This document shows, piece after piece, positions 1 to 12,933 of a stretch of 64,000 nt of DNA. The notes beneath the pieces were generated by a model. The model saw only the letters and a program-made list of their open reading frames with translations, made no database searches and was not told where the DNA came from. Numbering within the stretch: position 1 is the stretch's first letter; each line of letters starts with the position of its first letter. Where the stretch lies: the NCBI GenBank assembly GCA_020465985.1, contig JAANYP010004686.1, positions 1 to 64,000 of the forward strand, written 5' to 3'. This DNA is from Centrapalus pauciflorus. Lineage: Eukaryota > Streptophyta > Magnoliopsida > Asterales > Asteraceae. The position numbers were made by a program, and so were the translations under genes.

Positions 1-19
1 GTGTGTGTGTATATATATA

Positions 20-103
<84 letters not shown>

Positions 104-110
104 TATATTT
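1..110. repeat. (GT)n/(AT)n microsatellite
   Basis: Alternating GT then AT dinucleotides run almost without interruption to the left end of the first MITE. The Tyr/Ile open frames across it are artefacts of the dinucleotide repeat. Confidence 0.95.
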
Positions 111-476
111 GGGTTCAAGTGAGTACCACCCATTATGCAGCGCACCAGAAGGTACCACCCTTAAAAGTAATTTTTTGGAATTTTTTTTTCATGAACATGT
201 TTTAATTAACATTATACAGATCATATGTAAATTTCACGCATATCCGAACACTATAAGTGCATGAAAACACGCATAACATAAATGCACATTCACATACATT
301 CAAAATTATATATGTGTGTATTCACATCATTTTTTAGGAGCTAGGATGTATGTGAAATTTACATATGATCTTCATAATGTTAACTAAAACATGTTTATGA
401 AAAAAAACTAAAAGAAAGTTTTTTTAACGGTGGTACCTTCTGGTGCGCTGCATAATGGATGGTACTCTCTCGAACC
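111..476. mobile_element. Micron-type MITE M1 in (AT)n
   Basis: A long inverted repeat. The left arm opens GGGTTCAAGTGAGTACC and the right arm, read in reverse complement, opens GGTTCGAGAGAGTACC. The arms stay alike for about 130 bp (shared words include GCGCACCAGAAGGTACCACC and GATCATATGTAAATTTCAC). A central loop of roughly 100 bp separates them. Both ends abut (AT)n tracts, as in the Micron MITEs of rice, which insert into TA microsatellites. It has no coding capacity. Confidence 0.75.
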
Positions 477-477
<1 letters not shown>

Positions 478-572
<95 letters not shown>

Positions 573-573
573 T
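478..573. repeat. (AT)n microsatellite
   Basis: About 95 bp of uninterrupted AT dinucleotide between MITEs M1 and M2. Confidence 0.95.
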
Positions 574-575
574 TT

Positions 576-969
576 GGGTTCAAATGAGTAACATTAGTTT
601 TGTGGAGTACCGCAGGTACCTCGCTTAAAACCATTTTTTTTAAAAAATTTTTAAGGATCATGTTTAAATCAATAATATAAGATTACTTGTAAAAAATCAC
701 ACATAAACACATACTAGAACTATGTGAAACATGTGTGTTCACATGAACTGCACAGTTGTGAACGTATGTTCAAACTAAGCATGTTCACATAAAATTTTTC
801 ACGTTTATATGACTTTTAAGATGCTAGAAAGTGTGAATATATATAATTTTTTTTTCAAATAGCCTCATATTATTTGTATCTAAATGAATATGAGCATGTT
901 CACATCCGAAACCCGTGTGTTCACAGGTACTCACGGTACTCTGCATTTTTTTAGATACTCACACGAACC
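576..969. mobile_element. Micron-type MITE M2 in (AT)n
   Basis: Begins GGGTTCAAATGAGTA and ends TACTCACACGAACC, giving short terminal inverted repeats of the same design as M1. Each end also has internal GAGTACC-type words. It is flanked on both sides by (AT)n. A close copy of the whole unit recurs at 15780-16202, including the words GGTACCTCGCTTAAAA and GAAACCCGTGTGTTCACAG. Confidence 0.75.

Positions 970-973
<4 letters not shown>

Positions 974-1043
<70 letters not shown>
974..1043. repeat. (AT)n microsatellite
   Basis: Pure AT dinucleotide tract between MITEs M2 and M3. Confidence 0.95.
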
Positions 1044-1045
<2 letters not shown>

Positions 1046-1047
1046 GA

Positions 1048-1423
1048 GGTTCATTTAAACACCATTTAATTATAAGCGCTGTGAGCACCAAAAAAAATTT
1101 AACAAATCAGCATCAATTGAAACTTTTACATGTTACATATAACTTATTTACATAGATTGGAAGTGATCAATCTAATGAATGGTGTGTATATTAAAGCTTA
1201 TGAATGCAATGAACATAATGAAACTTGTATATATAAAAGAATGAAAATGTAATGAATCTAATGAATCTTGTGTATATTAAAGTGTACGAATGCAATGAAC
1301 CCACTAAAGTTTATTTCTATTTGTTCAAAGCTTATGTATGTAAAAAATTGTATGTATAAAACCTTATTTTGATTGGTGCTCAACGTTGTTTAACTATAAA
1401 TGGTGCTTAAAGGATCCTTAACC
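1048..1423. mobile_element. Micron-type MITE M3 in (AT)n
   Basis: The left end GGTTCATTTAAACACCATTT pairs with the right end, whose reverse complement reads GGTTAAGGATCCTTTAAGCACC. Both arms then carry a second (G)AGCACC word. It shares the terminal layout of M1, M2 and M5 but little internal sequence, so it is probably a different family with the same insertion habit. Confidence 0.65.
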
Positions 1424-1431
1424 CCCCCCCC

Positions 1432-1529
<98 letters not shown>

Positions 1530-1559
1530 ACACACACACAGAGAGAGTGAGAGAGAGAG
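1424..1559. repeat. C-tract, (CT)n, (AT)n, (CA)n and (GA)n compound microsatellite
   Basis: A C homopolymer overlapping the end of M3 passes into CT, then about 80 bp of AT, then CA and GA dinucleotides. Confidence 0.9.
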
Positions 1560-1768
1560 TTTAATGGAGAATCTCCATGCACCAAAGAATATCGAAAAAC
1601 CTCAATGCACCAAAGAATATCGAAGAACCTCCATGCACCACCACAAATGCATCACAATTACCGCGTGATGCATTAAGATTTTTGCATTATGCATCACCTG
1701 ATCTAATGACTATAAAGTGATTTCCTGGTTTTCCGATTCATGTATGTTCTCCATTGAACACACCCTTA
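1560..1768. mobile_element. Probable short MITE M4
   Basis: The left end TTTAATGGAGAA is matched by the inverted right end (reverse complement TTCAATGGAGAA). Microsatellite lies on the left and a short TATATA on the right. Inside, a block of roughly 35 bp containing CATGCACCAAAGAATATCGA is tandemly repeated two to three times. The TIR is only about 12 bp, so the call is tentative. Confidence 0.5.
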
Positions 1769-1774
1769 TATATA

Positions 1775-2324
<550 letters not shown>

Positions 2325-2325
2325 T

Positions 2326-2458
2326 GGGTTCAAAAAAGTACCCATGATTAAAGGTGCCTTTCCAATGCCACAAGAATAAAAAAACAAGGGCTGTGATCAA
2401 AAGTTGAAAATATCATGTGCGTACCTCTTTTTTTTAGCTGAAATGGTATTTTCGTAAT
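2326..2458. mobile_element. Possible MITE left end (M6)
   Basis: Starts GGGTTCAAAAAAGTACCC straight after the microsatellite, matching the terminal design of M1 and M2. No matching right end was found before the minisatellite. It may be a truncated MITE or one enlarged by the following array. Confidence 0.4.
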
Positions 2459-3620
2459 TACAGCGTCCATAAACACTTATAAAATGATCATTCACATTAC
2501 TTAATTGATTATACACAACACTTATTTGATCATTCACACCACTTATTTGATCATTCACAAGAATTATTTAATTATTTACATGTCTTCTACACTTATTTGA
2601 TCATTCACAACACTTATTAGATCATTTACAACACTTATTTGATCATTCATAATTCTTCAACACTTAGTTGATCATTTACAAGAATTATTTGACCATTCAT
2701 AGTAATTATTAATTGATCATTTAGAACACTTATTTTATCATTCACAATAAGCATTTGACCATTCACAGTATTTATTTGATCATTCACAATAATTATTTGA
2801 CTATTTACACTTCTTTTACACTTATTTGATCATTTACAAGAATTATTTGACCATCACACTTCTTCTACACTTATTTGATCATTCAAAACTTTTATTTGAT
2901 CATTCACAACTCTTATTTGACCATTCATAATTCTTCTACACTTATTTGATCGTTCACAACACTTATTTGATCATTCACAGTAGTTATTTGCTTATTCACA
3001 ACACTTATTTGATCATTCACATGTAATATATGACCATTCACACTTCTTCAACACTTATTTGATCATTCACAACACTTATTTGACCATTCACAATTCTTCT
3101 ACACTTATTTGATTATTCACAAGAATTATTTGACCTTCACAGTATTTATTTGATAAATCACAACACTTATTTGATCACTCATATGAATTATTTGACCATT
3201 CATAGTATTTATTTCATCGTTCAAAATAATTATTTGTCTATTTACACTTATTCTACACTTATTTGATCATTCACAACACTTATTTGATCATTCAGAAGAA
3301 TTATTTGACCATTCATAATATTTATTTGATCATTCACAATATTTATTTTGTCATTCACAAAAATTATTTGATCATTCACAATACTTATTTGATCATTCAC
3401 AACACTTATTTGATCATTCACAAGAATTATTTGACTATTATACTTCTTTTATACTCATTTGATCATTCACACAACATTTATTTGATTATTCACAAGAATT
3501 ATTTGATCATTCACAATATTTATTTGATCATTCACAACACTTATTTGATCATTGACATGAATTTTTGACCATTCATAATACTTATAAAATGATCATTCAC
3601 AACACTTAATTGATCAAATA
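2459..3620. repeat. Degenerate 21-bp minisatellite
   Basis: Tandem units of about 21 bp with core TTATTTGATCATTCACAAC, about 50 copies. Many units are variants such as GAATTATTTGACCATTCAC, and some carry small indels. It ends where copia-1 sequence begins. The His/Ile/Tyr-rich open frame through it is a consequence of the 7-codon period, not evidence of a gene. Confidence 0.9.
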
Positions 3621-3639
3621 AGAGTTGTGCATGGTCAAA

Positions 3640-4310
3640 TAAAAGTTATACGACCTGATCATTGTGGCAAATATTTGAGCCAAGACTTTAATAACCATCT
3701 AAGAAGTTGTGGAATTATTTCTCAACCGACTCTTCCGTATACTCTGCGACATAATGGTGTATCTGAAAGGAGAAACTGAAGCCTGTTAGATATGGTTCGA
3801 TCAATGATGGGTCACGCAAGTCTACCATTGTCTTTTTGGGGATATACTATCAAAACCAGTACTTTCATAATAGATAACATTCCAACCAAAGCCGTTCAAA
3901 AGACACCATAAGAAATATGGCCCGAAAACGTTCTGAACTTGTCTTTTATGAAGATTTGAGGTTGTGAAGCTTACGTATGAGGAGACTCATCACATAAACG
4001 TGAACCTAGATCATCGAATTGTGTATTTGTGGGATACCCTAAGAAAACTCGTGGATATTACTACTTTAACCCCATCAAGAACAAAGTATTTGTTGCTCGA
4101 AGAGGTGTCTTTCTAGACAAAGAGGCTAGTGGGAGTAAAGTTGATCTTGATGAAGTTTAAGAACCACAAGATATAACAATGGCTAGTGGACCGAGTTCTC
4201 AAAAGGATAACATTGAAACTCAACAAGAAGTTGTTGAGGCTCATCAAGACACTGTTGAAATGCCTATCCAAACATAGACACTTCGTAGATCTGGTAGAGT
4301 TTGTCAACAA
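3640..4310 (+). pseudogene. copia-1 integrase fragment
   Basis: Conceptual translation with stops gives the C-terminal half of a Ty1/copia integrase. It includes a degraded GGEYLSQDF-type segment, a HNGVSERRN box (counterpart of QQNGVSERRN, containing the catalytic Glu), a SFWGYTIKT segment, and the GYPKKTRGYYYFNP motif that ends copia integrases. The N-terminal zinc-finger region, protease and gag are absent: the 21-bp minisatellite replaces everything upstream. Several in-frame stops show it is dead. It continues into the RT fragment. Confidence 0.8.
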
Positions 4311-4326
4311 GCAGTATTATATGGAT

Positions 4327-4860
4327 TCTACATTTCTGGTGAAGACGAAGCAATTATAGTTGAGCATGGTGAACCCATTAACTACCAGGATGCCATGAAG
4401 GACACTGAGTCCGTAGAATGGCATAAAGCTATGAATGATGAGATGAAATCCATGTATGATAACCAAGTTTAGAACTTGGTAGATGCACCCAAAGGCAAAA
4501 ACATAAATGGTTGCAAACAATTCTTTAAGAAAAACACAGACATGGCAAATGGATGTGAAAATCGCCTTCTTCAATGGACACTTAACTGATGACGTATACA
4601 TCTCTCAACCGGAAGGGTTTGTCAATTTGAAGTATCCTGATAAAGTGTGTAAGCTTCAAAGATCCATATACGGATTTAAGCAGGCATCTCGAAACTAGAA
4701 TCTTTGTTTTGACGAGAAAATCAAAGAATTTTGTTTTCAACAAAACCAAGATGAGCCTTGTGTTTACATGAAAGCGAGTGGGAGCATGGTGGCTTTCCTT
4801 GTATTGTATGTTGATGACATACTGATCATTGTGAACAATATTTAAACCTTGCAATAAGTG
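4327..4860 (+). pseudogene. copia-1 reverse transcriptase fragment, first copy
   Basis: Encodes pieces of a copia RT: SVEWHKAMNDEMKSM at the start of the domain, then a frameshift and an internal deletion. WQMDVKIAFFNGHL, PEGFVNLKYPDKVCKL, SIYGFKQASR and FLVLYVDDILII follow. The YVDD catalytic pair is intact, but stops and the deletion (the region normally holding the WIFKKK to DETFSPV stretch is missing) make it non-functional. The fragment is cut at 4897 by the CACTA-like insertion, and its last 237 bp are repeated at 7042-7278. Confidence 0.85.
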
Positions 4861-4897
4861 ATGTCTTGACTTGGAATTCTCAATGAAAGACTTAGGC
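4661..4897 (+). repeat. 237-bp direct repeat, left copy
   Basis: Nearly identical by eye to 7042-7278, with two adjacent-region differences near 4697. It lies within copia-1 RT and ends in CTTAGGC, immediately before the CACTA-like sequence. Confidence 0.9.
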
Positions 4898-5669
4898 CAC
4901 CACTACAAAATGAGCCTATTGCAACCTTTTGAAAGTAACTTTTATATAATTAGTTGCATTTGATTCAAAAGCAAGTTAAAAAAAATAAAGGTTGCATTAG
5001 AAGATCTAATGCAACATTTAAGTTAAAAAGTTACATATTTGATTGAAAATGGCAACATATAAAAGAAAGGTTGCATTTGATATAGGTTAAAAGTAACCTT
5101 TATTTTAAAAGGTTGCATATGTTTAAAATAAATGCAACTTTTTTTTTTTTCAAAAAGTTACATCTAAAACGTGGTTGTAATTTTTTTTTTATTTTTTCTT
5201 GAAAATTAAATATATAACTATTTTACATTGTCAACATTTTCATTTGATTAATATTATTTATTGCTAATCTATGTAATTTAAATATTAATATAAATAATTT
5301 CACCATTAAAATATTATAATTATTTTATTTATATATGAGTGTTATTCAAAAAATTTTACCTGATCATTGCTCTCCTTGGTGTGTTTGTTAAGGACGTGTT
5401 TGGTACAGAAAAATGAAAGCAGAAAAAATTTTATTGAACCATGGCAATGTTATTTGCATTGTTGAGACATTCTTGCTGATGAAATGTTTATCAATTACAA
5501 CTTTTGTTTTTCTTAATTAATTGTTGATAAGTACTTATTTAGAGAGCTTGTAGGTGAATCTTTGAACGCTGAAAAGTTTGAGGCTCGTCAAAATATCAAA
5601 TCTACCTTTCTTTTTGCTCTGTTTTGACCTTTTGGGTATTCTAATTTAAGATCATTTACTTGATTTACT

Positions 5670-5890
5670 ATGCATTTGCAAGTACAAAAGGCTAAGATTA
5701 TGATTGTGTTTCTAAGTTTCATAAATCTTTATGCACATAGTAAAAATATGTTAGTCGATGAACAAGTTGCTATGTTTTTACATACCCTTGCTCATAATGC
5801 AAAATTTAGGATATTAGCAAAAAAATGCATTTTCCATGTGTTTATGGTTTCTAAACACACTTCAGATTACTTCATAGGTTTGTTCTTTGC
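5670..5890 (+). pseudogene. Decayed exon resembling the N-terminal region of plant HARBI1-like (PIF/Harbinger-derived) proteins
   Basis: A 76-codon open frame includes LVDEQVAMFLHTLAHNAKFR. This resembles the conserved segment, pattern (V/E)EQVAMFLHxxxHNxKNR, that precedes the nuclease domain in plant HARBI1-like proteins. The sequence after it is drifted, and the DDE nuclease domain is absent. It lies inside the CACTA-like element, which suggests either capture or an older nested insertion. A further short frame at about 6050-6160 (LEEDIENQQDKL) may be another exon scrap. Recognition rests on memory of one short motif. Confidence 0.4.
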
Positions 5891-6282
5891 ATATCTATAA
5901 ATTAATTATATTTATATTTTGTTATAAAATTATAGTTGTGTTAGTCGGGCTTGCAATATTTTGTGTATACTACACACACATTTGCTTAGTTATTATTGAT
6001 GCAACAGGGTAACCCGTAATTGATTACTTAAATCCCATGTTGGTGTTTGTTTGGAAGAAGATATTGAGAACCAACAAGATAAATTAGTTAAAGATGCGAT
6101 GAAGAAGCTTATGGAAAAATTGCCTCTTCAAGTTTGTGAGTTTCTAGCATGAGTTATCGTCTATGTTTGGTTCAAGGTATGATATCATTACGATCTTGAC
6201 ACTTATAATTATTTCATCAATTTGATTATTTTAGTTTGAGTTAGTTACTTATTATTATTTTTGTGACAGACAACTTTCTTTT

Positions 6283-6406
<124 letters not shown>

Positions 6407-7041
6407 GACCGGTGTACTTTGGAGGATTTAGATACCTTTTGTCATTATAATTAACAAGTATTATATGGAATATTGTTTTTTGAGATTATTGTGTAATTGG
6501 TGAAGGATTTTGATACCTTTTAATTATTGTAATCAACATTTTTTGAATTGGTGATGCTTATTAATTGTATTCGTGTATTAAAATGTTGTACTTTTTGTAA
6601 GTAAATATATAAATGTTGCATTTAAAAATAAAAAAAGTTGCATTTGAATGTAAAAAATGTTGCATTTGAATATAAAAAGGTTGCATTTGAGCTTAAAAAT
6701 AATTATATTTTAATGTGAAAATGTTTCGTTTGAAAATAAAAAAGGTTGCATTTGAGTTTGAAAGATGTTGCATTTGCTGTAAAAAAAGGTTGCATTTGAG
6801 GGTAAAAAAGGTTACATTTGCTTGTAAAAAGGTTGCATTTAAGTATAAAAAGGTTGCATTCTAAAAAGGTTGCATTTCTATGATTAATGCAACTTTTTCA
6901 AAAAAAGGTTGCATATTCTACCAAAAAGGTTACGTTAGACCTAATGCAAGAGGACATAATGCAACTCTTGCTAAAAGGTTTCTTTAGGCATAATGCAACT
7001 TTTTGCAGGCCTAATGCAACATTTTGCCAATGTTGCAATTG

Positions 7042-7278
7042 GATCCATATACGGATTTAAGCAGGCATCTCGAAACTGAAATCTTTGTTTTGACGAGAAA
7101 ATCAAAGAATTTTGTTTTCAACAAAACCAAGATGAGCCTTGTGTTTACATGAAAGCGAGTGGGAGCATGGTGGCTTTCCTTGTATTGTATGTTGATGACA
7201 TACTGATCATTGTGAACAATATTTAAACCTTGCAATAAGTGATGTCTTGACTTGGAATTCTCAATGAAAGACTTAGGC
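7042..7278 (+). repeat. 237-bp direct repeat, right copy
   Basis: Second copy of 4661-4897. It restores the copia-1 RT reading on the far side of the CACTA-like element and continues without a break into GAAGCATCTTACATA, the expected downstream RT sequence. Confidence 0.9.
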
Positions 7279-8190
7279 GAAGCATCTTACATACCCGAGA
7301 TCAAGATCTATAGAGATAGATCAAAGAGACTTATTGGATTAAGTCAATGTACATACATTGAGAAAGTATTGACTCGATTTCACAAGCAAGATTCAAAGAG
7401 AGAAAACTTACTAATGGTACATGGCATAAAATTGAGCAAGGATCAGTGTCCTAATTCGTTTGATGAACAAGAACGAATGAATAATTGTTCCATATGTCTT
7501 GGTGATAGAATCCATTATGTGTGCCATGTTATGTACAAGTCCAGATGTGGCCTATGCTATCAGGATGGCCGACAGATACTATTCGAATCCAGGTGAAGGT
7601 CACTAGATTGCCGTAAAGAACATCCTTAAATATCTTCGTAGAACCAAGGACATGATCTAATACTACGGTAATTCATAAATTGCACCAAGTGTAAAAGGAT
7701 ACACTTATGCTAGTTTTTAAACCGACTTGGATGATTTCAAATCATAGTCTGGATACGTGTTTTGTTTGAATGGAGGCGCAGTATCCTGGAAAAGCTCTAA
7801 ACAGGATACTATCGTAGATTTCGCTACATAAGCAGAGTATATAGCTGCATCGGATGTTGCTATAGAGGCAGTTTGGATGAAGAAATTCATTAAGGTTCTT
7901 GAAGTAGTGCCAAGCATGACTGGACCACTTGAGATCTATTGCGACAATACTGGAGCCATTGCACAGGCAAAAGAATCAAGGTCGCATCAGAGGTCTAAAC
8001 ACATACTCAGACGTTATTACCTCATCAGAGAATGAGTCGATGTCAAGATCAGTAAGTGAAAAGAGATGATAATGTGGCAGACCCGCTCACCAAACCATTA
8101 TCTCAAGCCAAGAATGAACGTCACGCTAGCAAATATAGGACTTAAAAGTCATATAAATTGGGCTTGAATCGGAAATAGCTAGTTATTTTG
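7279..8190 (+). pseudogene. copia-1 RT C-terminus and RNase H
   Basis: Continues from the repeated segment: SMKDLGEASYIPEIKIYRD, GLSQCTYIEKVLTRF and QDSKREN are the copia RT connection. Then, with frame changes and stops, come SGYVFCLNGGAVSWKSSKQ, AEYIAASDVAIEAVW and YCDNTGAIAQAKE, the copia RNase H motifs. The domain ends near LTKPLSQ-like sequence and NIGLKSHINW. Stops throughout make it a pseudogene. It runs into a TGTTAGGG sequence taken as the start of the 3' LTR. Confidence 0.85.
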
Positions 8191-8192
8191 AA

Positions 8193-8256
8193 TGTTAGGG
8201 AATATGTAAACAATATTTGATTTTGTTAATAGAATTATTATCTTAATTTTATGTCA
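8193..8256 (+). mobile_element. copia-1 3' LTR, left part
   Basis: TGTTAGGGAATATG follows the end of RNase H by a few bases, where a copia 3' LTR should begin. It is interrupted after 64 bp by the solo LTR at 8257 and resumes at 11170, as shown by the TSD. Confidence 0.55.
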
Positions 8257-9789
8257 TGTAAGACCTAAATTTCTCAAAGGTTTTATGACTGGACCCTAGT
8301 GTCAATGCAATATCAATAAGGAAACTAATATAAAATTAATAGAGCAGAATTAGAATTATTACAAATAGAGACTGAAAATTTAGATATATAGGTACAAACT
8401 TCTAATCTATTACATCAGAGTATAAATATAATCTAGCCCAGTATCTCAGAGCTCTATCGTCAAACAAATACCAAGGTGTTGAAATAGGGTCTAAGTCACT
8501 TCGAGCTCTTTCACAGTCCTAAATTATGAACTAGGTCCACCAATCCTTTGCTTTTACCTGAAAAATAATACAACAACGTGGTAAGCTTATTTGCTTAGTG
8601 AGTATGTAGATTTTCACATTTAACATGCAATTATGAATACAAGCTATGTTGCTCACTATGATCATGCACAACTCAGCTCTATTGCTCATGCACATCTCAA
8701 ATCTCGAAGGGACATCGACCGGAATAATAGCGCTGATGTGGAATAATAGCATTGATGCGCGTCTTTATTCAGCTCCCACTTATAAAACTATTGTCGCTTT
8801 TGAGACTTTAACAAATTTATACAAGCTCTGGATAATGATAACACCATACACACGCATCAATATGTGCAGATCAGCCATGTACTGGGCTAGCTACCAGTAA
8901 TTGTCGTATGCGTATCATCAGAATGCTCAGCTCTAGCTACCCTATGTGCTTTCATCATGTAAATCAACACATCATAAGCTTAACAATAATCCAACACTGA
9001 GCAATAGTGTTGGTGATAGGGTTAACAATTGAAAGACTTGTCAAAGATCAGAAGCATAGAAGAAAGAATGCTAAGGCTTAACAAATCATAGTAAACATGC
9101 TATGACAATATATCAATATGCTCAATAAGATTTGAATGCCAAATAAAGTCAGGATAATGCAACAAAAGTCATCATTCACATAATTTATAGTTAAAGTAAA
9201 TTCTACAACTCATAGTTACTGGTTATTGTGCTTTCTGGACCTGACTTTGTTGCTCACAATCTATAGTGGGTTAGAACCACTATCTGACTTATATCAGGCT
9301 TATAGACACCTAACCATTTAACTTTTTGTGCTTTTCAATCTGTTGTTCATGTCAATTCTGTTATTTATCAGTCTTTATATCATCTGAATAGTATTGTCTT
9401 CTGTTTTGTCTTTAATCTCAAGGTCTCATATTTCTATTATATGAGATGAACATGACCAAAATTTCCCTAAACTTAGACGTACTAGCAACGCTTTGTCATA
9501 CAAATGCCTTTATACTTTGGCTTTCTGAAGCTTATGTATGTGACTTGTTCATTGAATAGACTAATCATGTCATTATATAGCTTATTTATGACTTTTAGAT
9601 GGTCATTGGACATGTTATATCATGGTTATTGTCTTTATGAATTTCATGAACATATGTGACTTTTAATGAACTTTCATTGACTTGTATATGCATATATACC
9701 TATATGAATGAATGTAATGACACGATATACTTTAAACAGTCGAATTAAACATATACATATGAGTTTTATATGGTGTATAATGAAACAAG

Positions 9790-9876
9790 ATCTTTGGCCC
9801 AGGACAAAGGCCTTTGGCCAAGGATGACCAGGCCTAGGGCTAAGAACCAAGGCCAAGGGCCAAGTCTTAGGCCACA
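9790..9876. repeat. GGCC-rich palindromic cluster
   Basis: Repeated GGCC-centred words, for example AAGGCCTTTGGCCAAGG and CCAAGGGCCAAG, in otherwise AT-rich LTR DNA. A smaller cluster is at 10526-10554 (TTGGCCAAAGGCCAAG). Confidence 0.8.
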
Positions 9877-10130
9877 CACACATATGTCTTATATTACTTA
9901 ATATTATGGCTTAGAAAATGCACACATATATCATTCATTTTTTGTACTTTATAATGCATTTATCTTAGACTTAAACACATGAATTGACAATGTATTTTTA
10001 TGGCTTGTCAACGAATTAAAACCTACTTATATATAAACCTATTAAAGTGATGCATGATTCTATTTTACTCTCGGAGTCCATGGAATACACGTGTACACGC
10101 TGGTCACACATACATACATACGTACACACA

Positions 10131-10250
<120 letters not shown>

Positions 10251-11169
10251 ACTCGCTACTGCTGCTATACTTTTCTTTTCTGTTTTGCTGTCACAAACAC
10301 TACACACTCATATATAGACGTATGCATCACACACTTAGAATTTATTTCTCATTTGAAAGGCTGCTGAGGGATACAACTTGGCTGAGTTACAGACTCCACA
10401 TCAATCACACACAGTGACTCATTTGAGTCTTTGAGTTACGGACTCAACAACAAATGCAATTGAGAAGGATTAATGTCGTATTATATGTATAATGTTCAAA
10501 TAACAACACACACTTAATCCTTGAGCATTGGCCAAAGGCCAAGACCTTCATGGCCATAAGTTACGGACCATGAAAAATAAAAAATAGGAATCATTGCTAA
10601 GATACTCGGTCTTGATTTTATGCATCAATTAGACTAAAAAAAATGCAGCAATCATCAATTAAACATGAACTAAGAAGATGCATGAATTTTTTTTGATGTT
10701 AATGCATGTTTTGAGGATCAATTTGAGTTTTTAGAACTCAATAACGTTTTCCCAAAATCCATGAACCACAAATGAATACACAAGAGTCAAATTTAAATTG
10801 AAAATTACCTTATATTCTTGAAATCTTGATGTATTCTTGCTTGATTAACAAATTTCCAACTTGAATCCTTGCTTAAAGATAATGAATTTATAGAGCATTT
10901 AGAGAGAAGCATGAGTTTCTAGTGTGAGAAGCTCCCTAAACTTTCTTTTTCTTAATTATTGAATGAGCGGACAATTGATTTTGGGTTTTTATTTGATCAA
11001 CATTGGTCATTTTGACATTTAGACCCCTTAATTTTAAATTTCTTATAAACCACACATAATTTTAATAATATAATTTTATTACTTAAGTAAAATCACATTG
11101 ATAATTTGTAATTAAAATTACATTTCGCGCACTAATTATAGCTAATTATGTTCAGGTCATTACATGTCA

Positions 11170-12933
11170 TATTCAAAATCATATATGTAATTACATCTTA
11201 GCGTGTTTAAATCCATGAGTAATATGAATAATCTAAACATCCAAAATCGATCACTGTTATAGGAATAATAGTGAACTAAGATTGATGTGACTTGATTGGT
11301 GATATTCAAGAGAAATGAATATAGGCATACGATGCACCGTATTCACATGTGTCAAGTTGGAGAACTGACATTGGATAGACCCACTACCGAGATCACTTCA
11401 TGGATAGTTATCAAAAGTAATCTCGAAGTGACATTGTCTTTTTATCCTTAGACCTAAGATACATATTGGTTTCTGATATGGAAATCGGATGCCTTAACAA
11501 GATCAAACGTTATCTTTAATACAAGTAATTATAAGGATTGAAGTTAGGAATCTCGTGAACCATAATTAGGACATATGTAGTCGAATGGGATTTGTTCCTC
11601 CTACTCAGTAGGAGAGATGTCTTTGGGCCCATCGAGGATCTAAACTGAAGAATGTGCATGGCCATGCCAAATGTCCTGATTCAGTTAGCTAGAACATTTG
11701 ACTCATCAGTTTACATCCAAGTCAAGTGAACACAATCATTGAAACTTGGTGAGGTTGAAAGAGGATCCATGCCTCCCCATCAACATATAGACATCGAGCT
11801 AACAAAAGAATAATTGACAAATGACTCAAAGTGACATTAATTAGAATCAATGACAACTACTGACACGAAGCATAACATTCATTAAGGGCTAGTGGTGGTG
11901 GCATGTTACTAGACGCTAACCATCACCTGCATCATACTCTAGCATCATATCATGCTTAGTGCAAGTGAGAGGTTGTTGGTCCTATAGTGCCCTGAAGATG
12001 TTACCTCATGATATGGCTACTCCGAGATGAACCTAAAGGGTCACACAAAAGGGATGATGAGATTACAAAGACATTCCATAATTAAAATTTATGTTTCCAT
12101 AAATAGATTTATGAGTTTGATCAATTCTAGAATAAAATTATAAGTGTTATAATTTATTGAACGATAATAGACCTTGATTCGGATCAAAGACTACTGAGGA
12201 AAGTAACTAGAAATTCTAATTAGATAATGGAATGACTTTCTATTTATGAAATGAAAGATATCATCAAAGGTTAAAAAACATTTGATAACAATTTCATTAT
12301 TGATTAATTATTAAACCTAGTTTGTGCCTTCTTTAATAAAATTATAATTAGGTTTGCATATGAATAAAAGAGAACATTGCCATATATGATTTGGTGTGTG
12401 GAACAAGCTAAGGGAAAAGGAGTCGCCCCTAGAAGGAAACAACCTCCCCCCCTTTATGGTCTTGTTGCCCTAATTTTTCATAATGTGTAATGAGTTATTC
12501 CCTTAAATTTGCGCTTCTCATTTCCTATAAATATAAGGCTTCCGCCTCATTCATTCTTCCACCTGACAATTCTAAGCATTAGAGAGCATTCTCTCTAGAG
12601 CATTGAATTGATCTTACATAAGTTTTCTCTTTAGAAAACTAAAGTAAGAACTGGTATTCTTTTGTAAGCTAGGACTTATCCTAGTGTGTGATACTTCTAG
12701 AGATGACCTCCATTGGTGGTTTGCAAGGTCTCAAGGATTCAACGAGATCTACTTCAGTTGCTCCTGAGGTATGATTTCTTATTCATCTTGTTACTTTATG
12801 TTCTTATTTTCGTTCTTGTAGTGTTAGCATTTGCTCTTTTTTTGGTTTTATATTAATTGTTTATATACTTTATTTGCTTCCATTGCTTATGAAATTATTT
12901 TATAAACGTTCTTCATAACCCTAAAATCCAACA
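11170..12933 (+). mobile_element. copia-1 3' LTR, right part
   Basis: Resumes after the TGTCA duplication and runs to CCTAAAATCCAACA, a plausible LTR end (its reverse complement TGTTGGATTT resembles the TGTTAGGG start). The TATA-like TATAAATATAAGG at 12526-12538, followed by a leader-like stretch, agrees with a plus-strand LTR. No matching 5' LTR is in the window, so the boundaries are inferred. Confidence 0.5.
12526..12538 (+). promoter_or_regulatory. TATA box of copia-1 LTR
   Basis: TATAAATATAAGG in the LTR body, about 400 bp before its end. Confidence 0.5.

Noticed and set aside
3263..3568. 101-codon His/Asn/Ile/Tyr repeat protein
   Set aside because: The 21-bp minisatellite is a multiple of three, so it stays open; other units carry indels and stops, and there is no start context or flanking gene structure.
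2459..3620. CRISPR-like array (regular 21-bp spacing)
   Set aside because: Repeat and spacer are not distinct, units vary throughout, there are no cas genes, and the DNA is plant nuclear.
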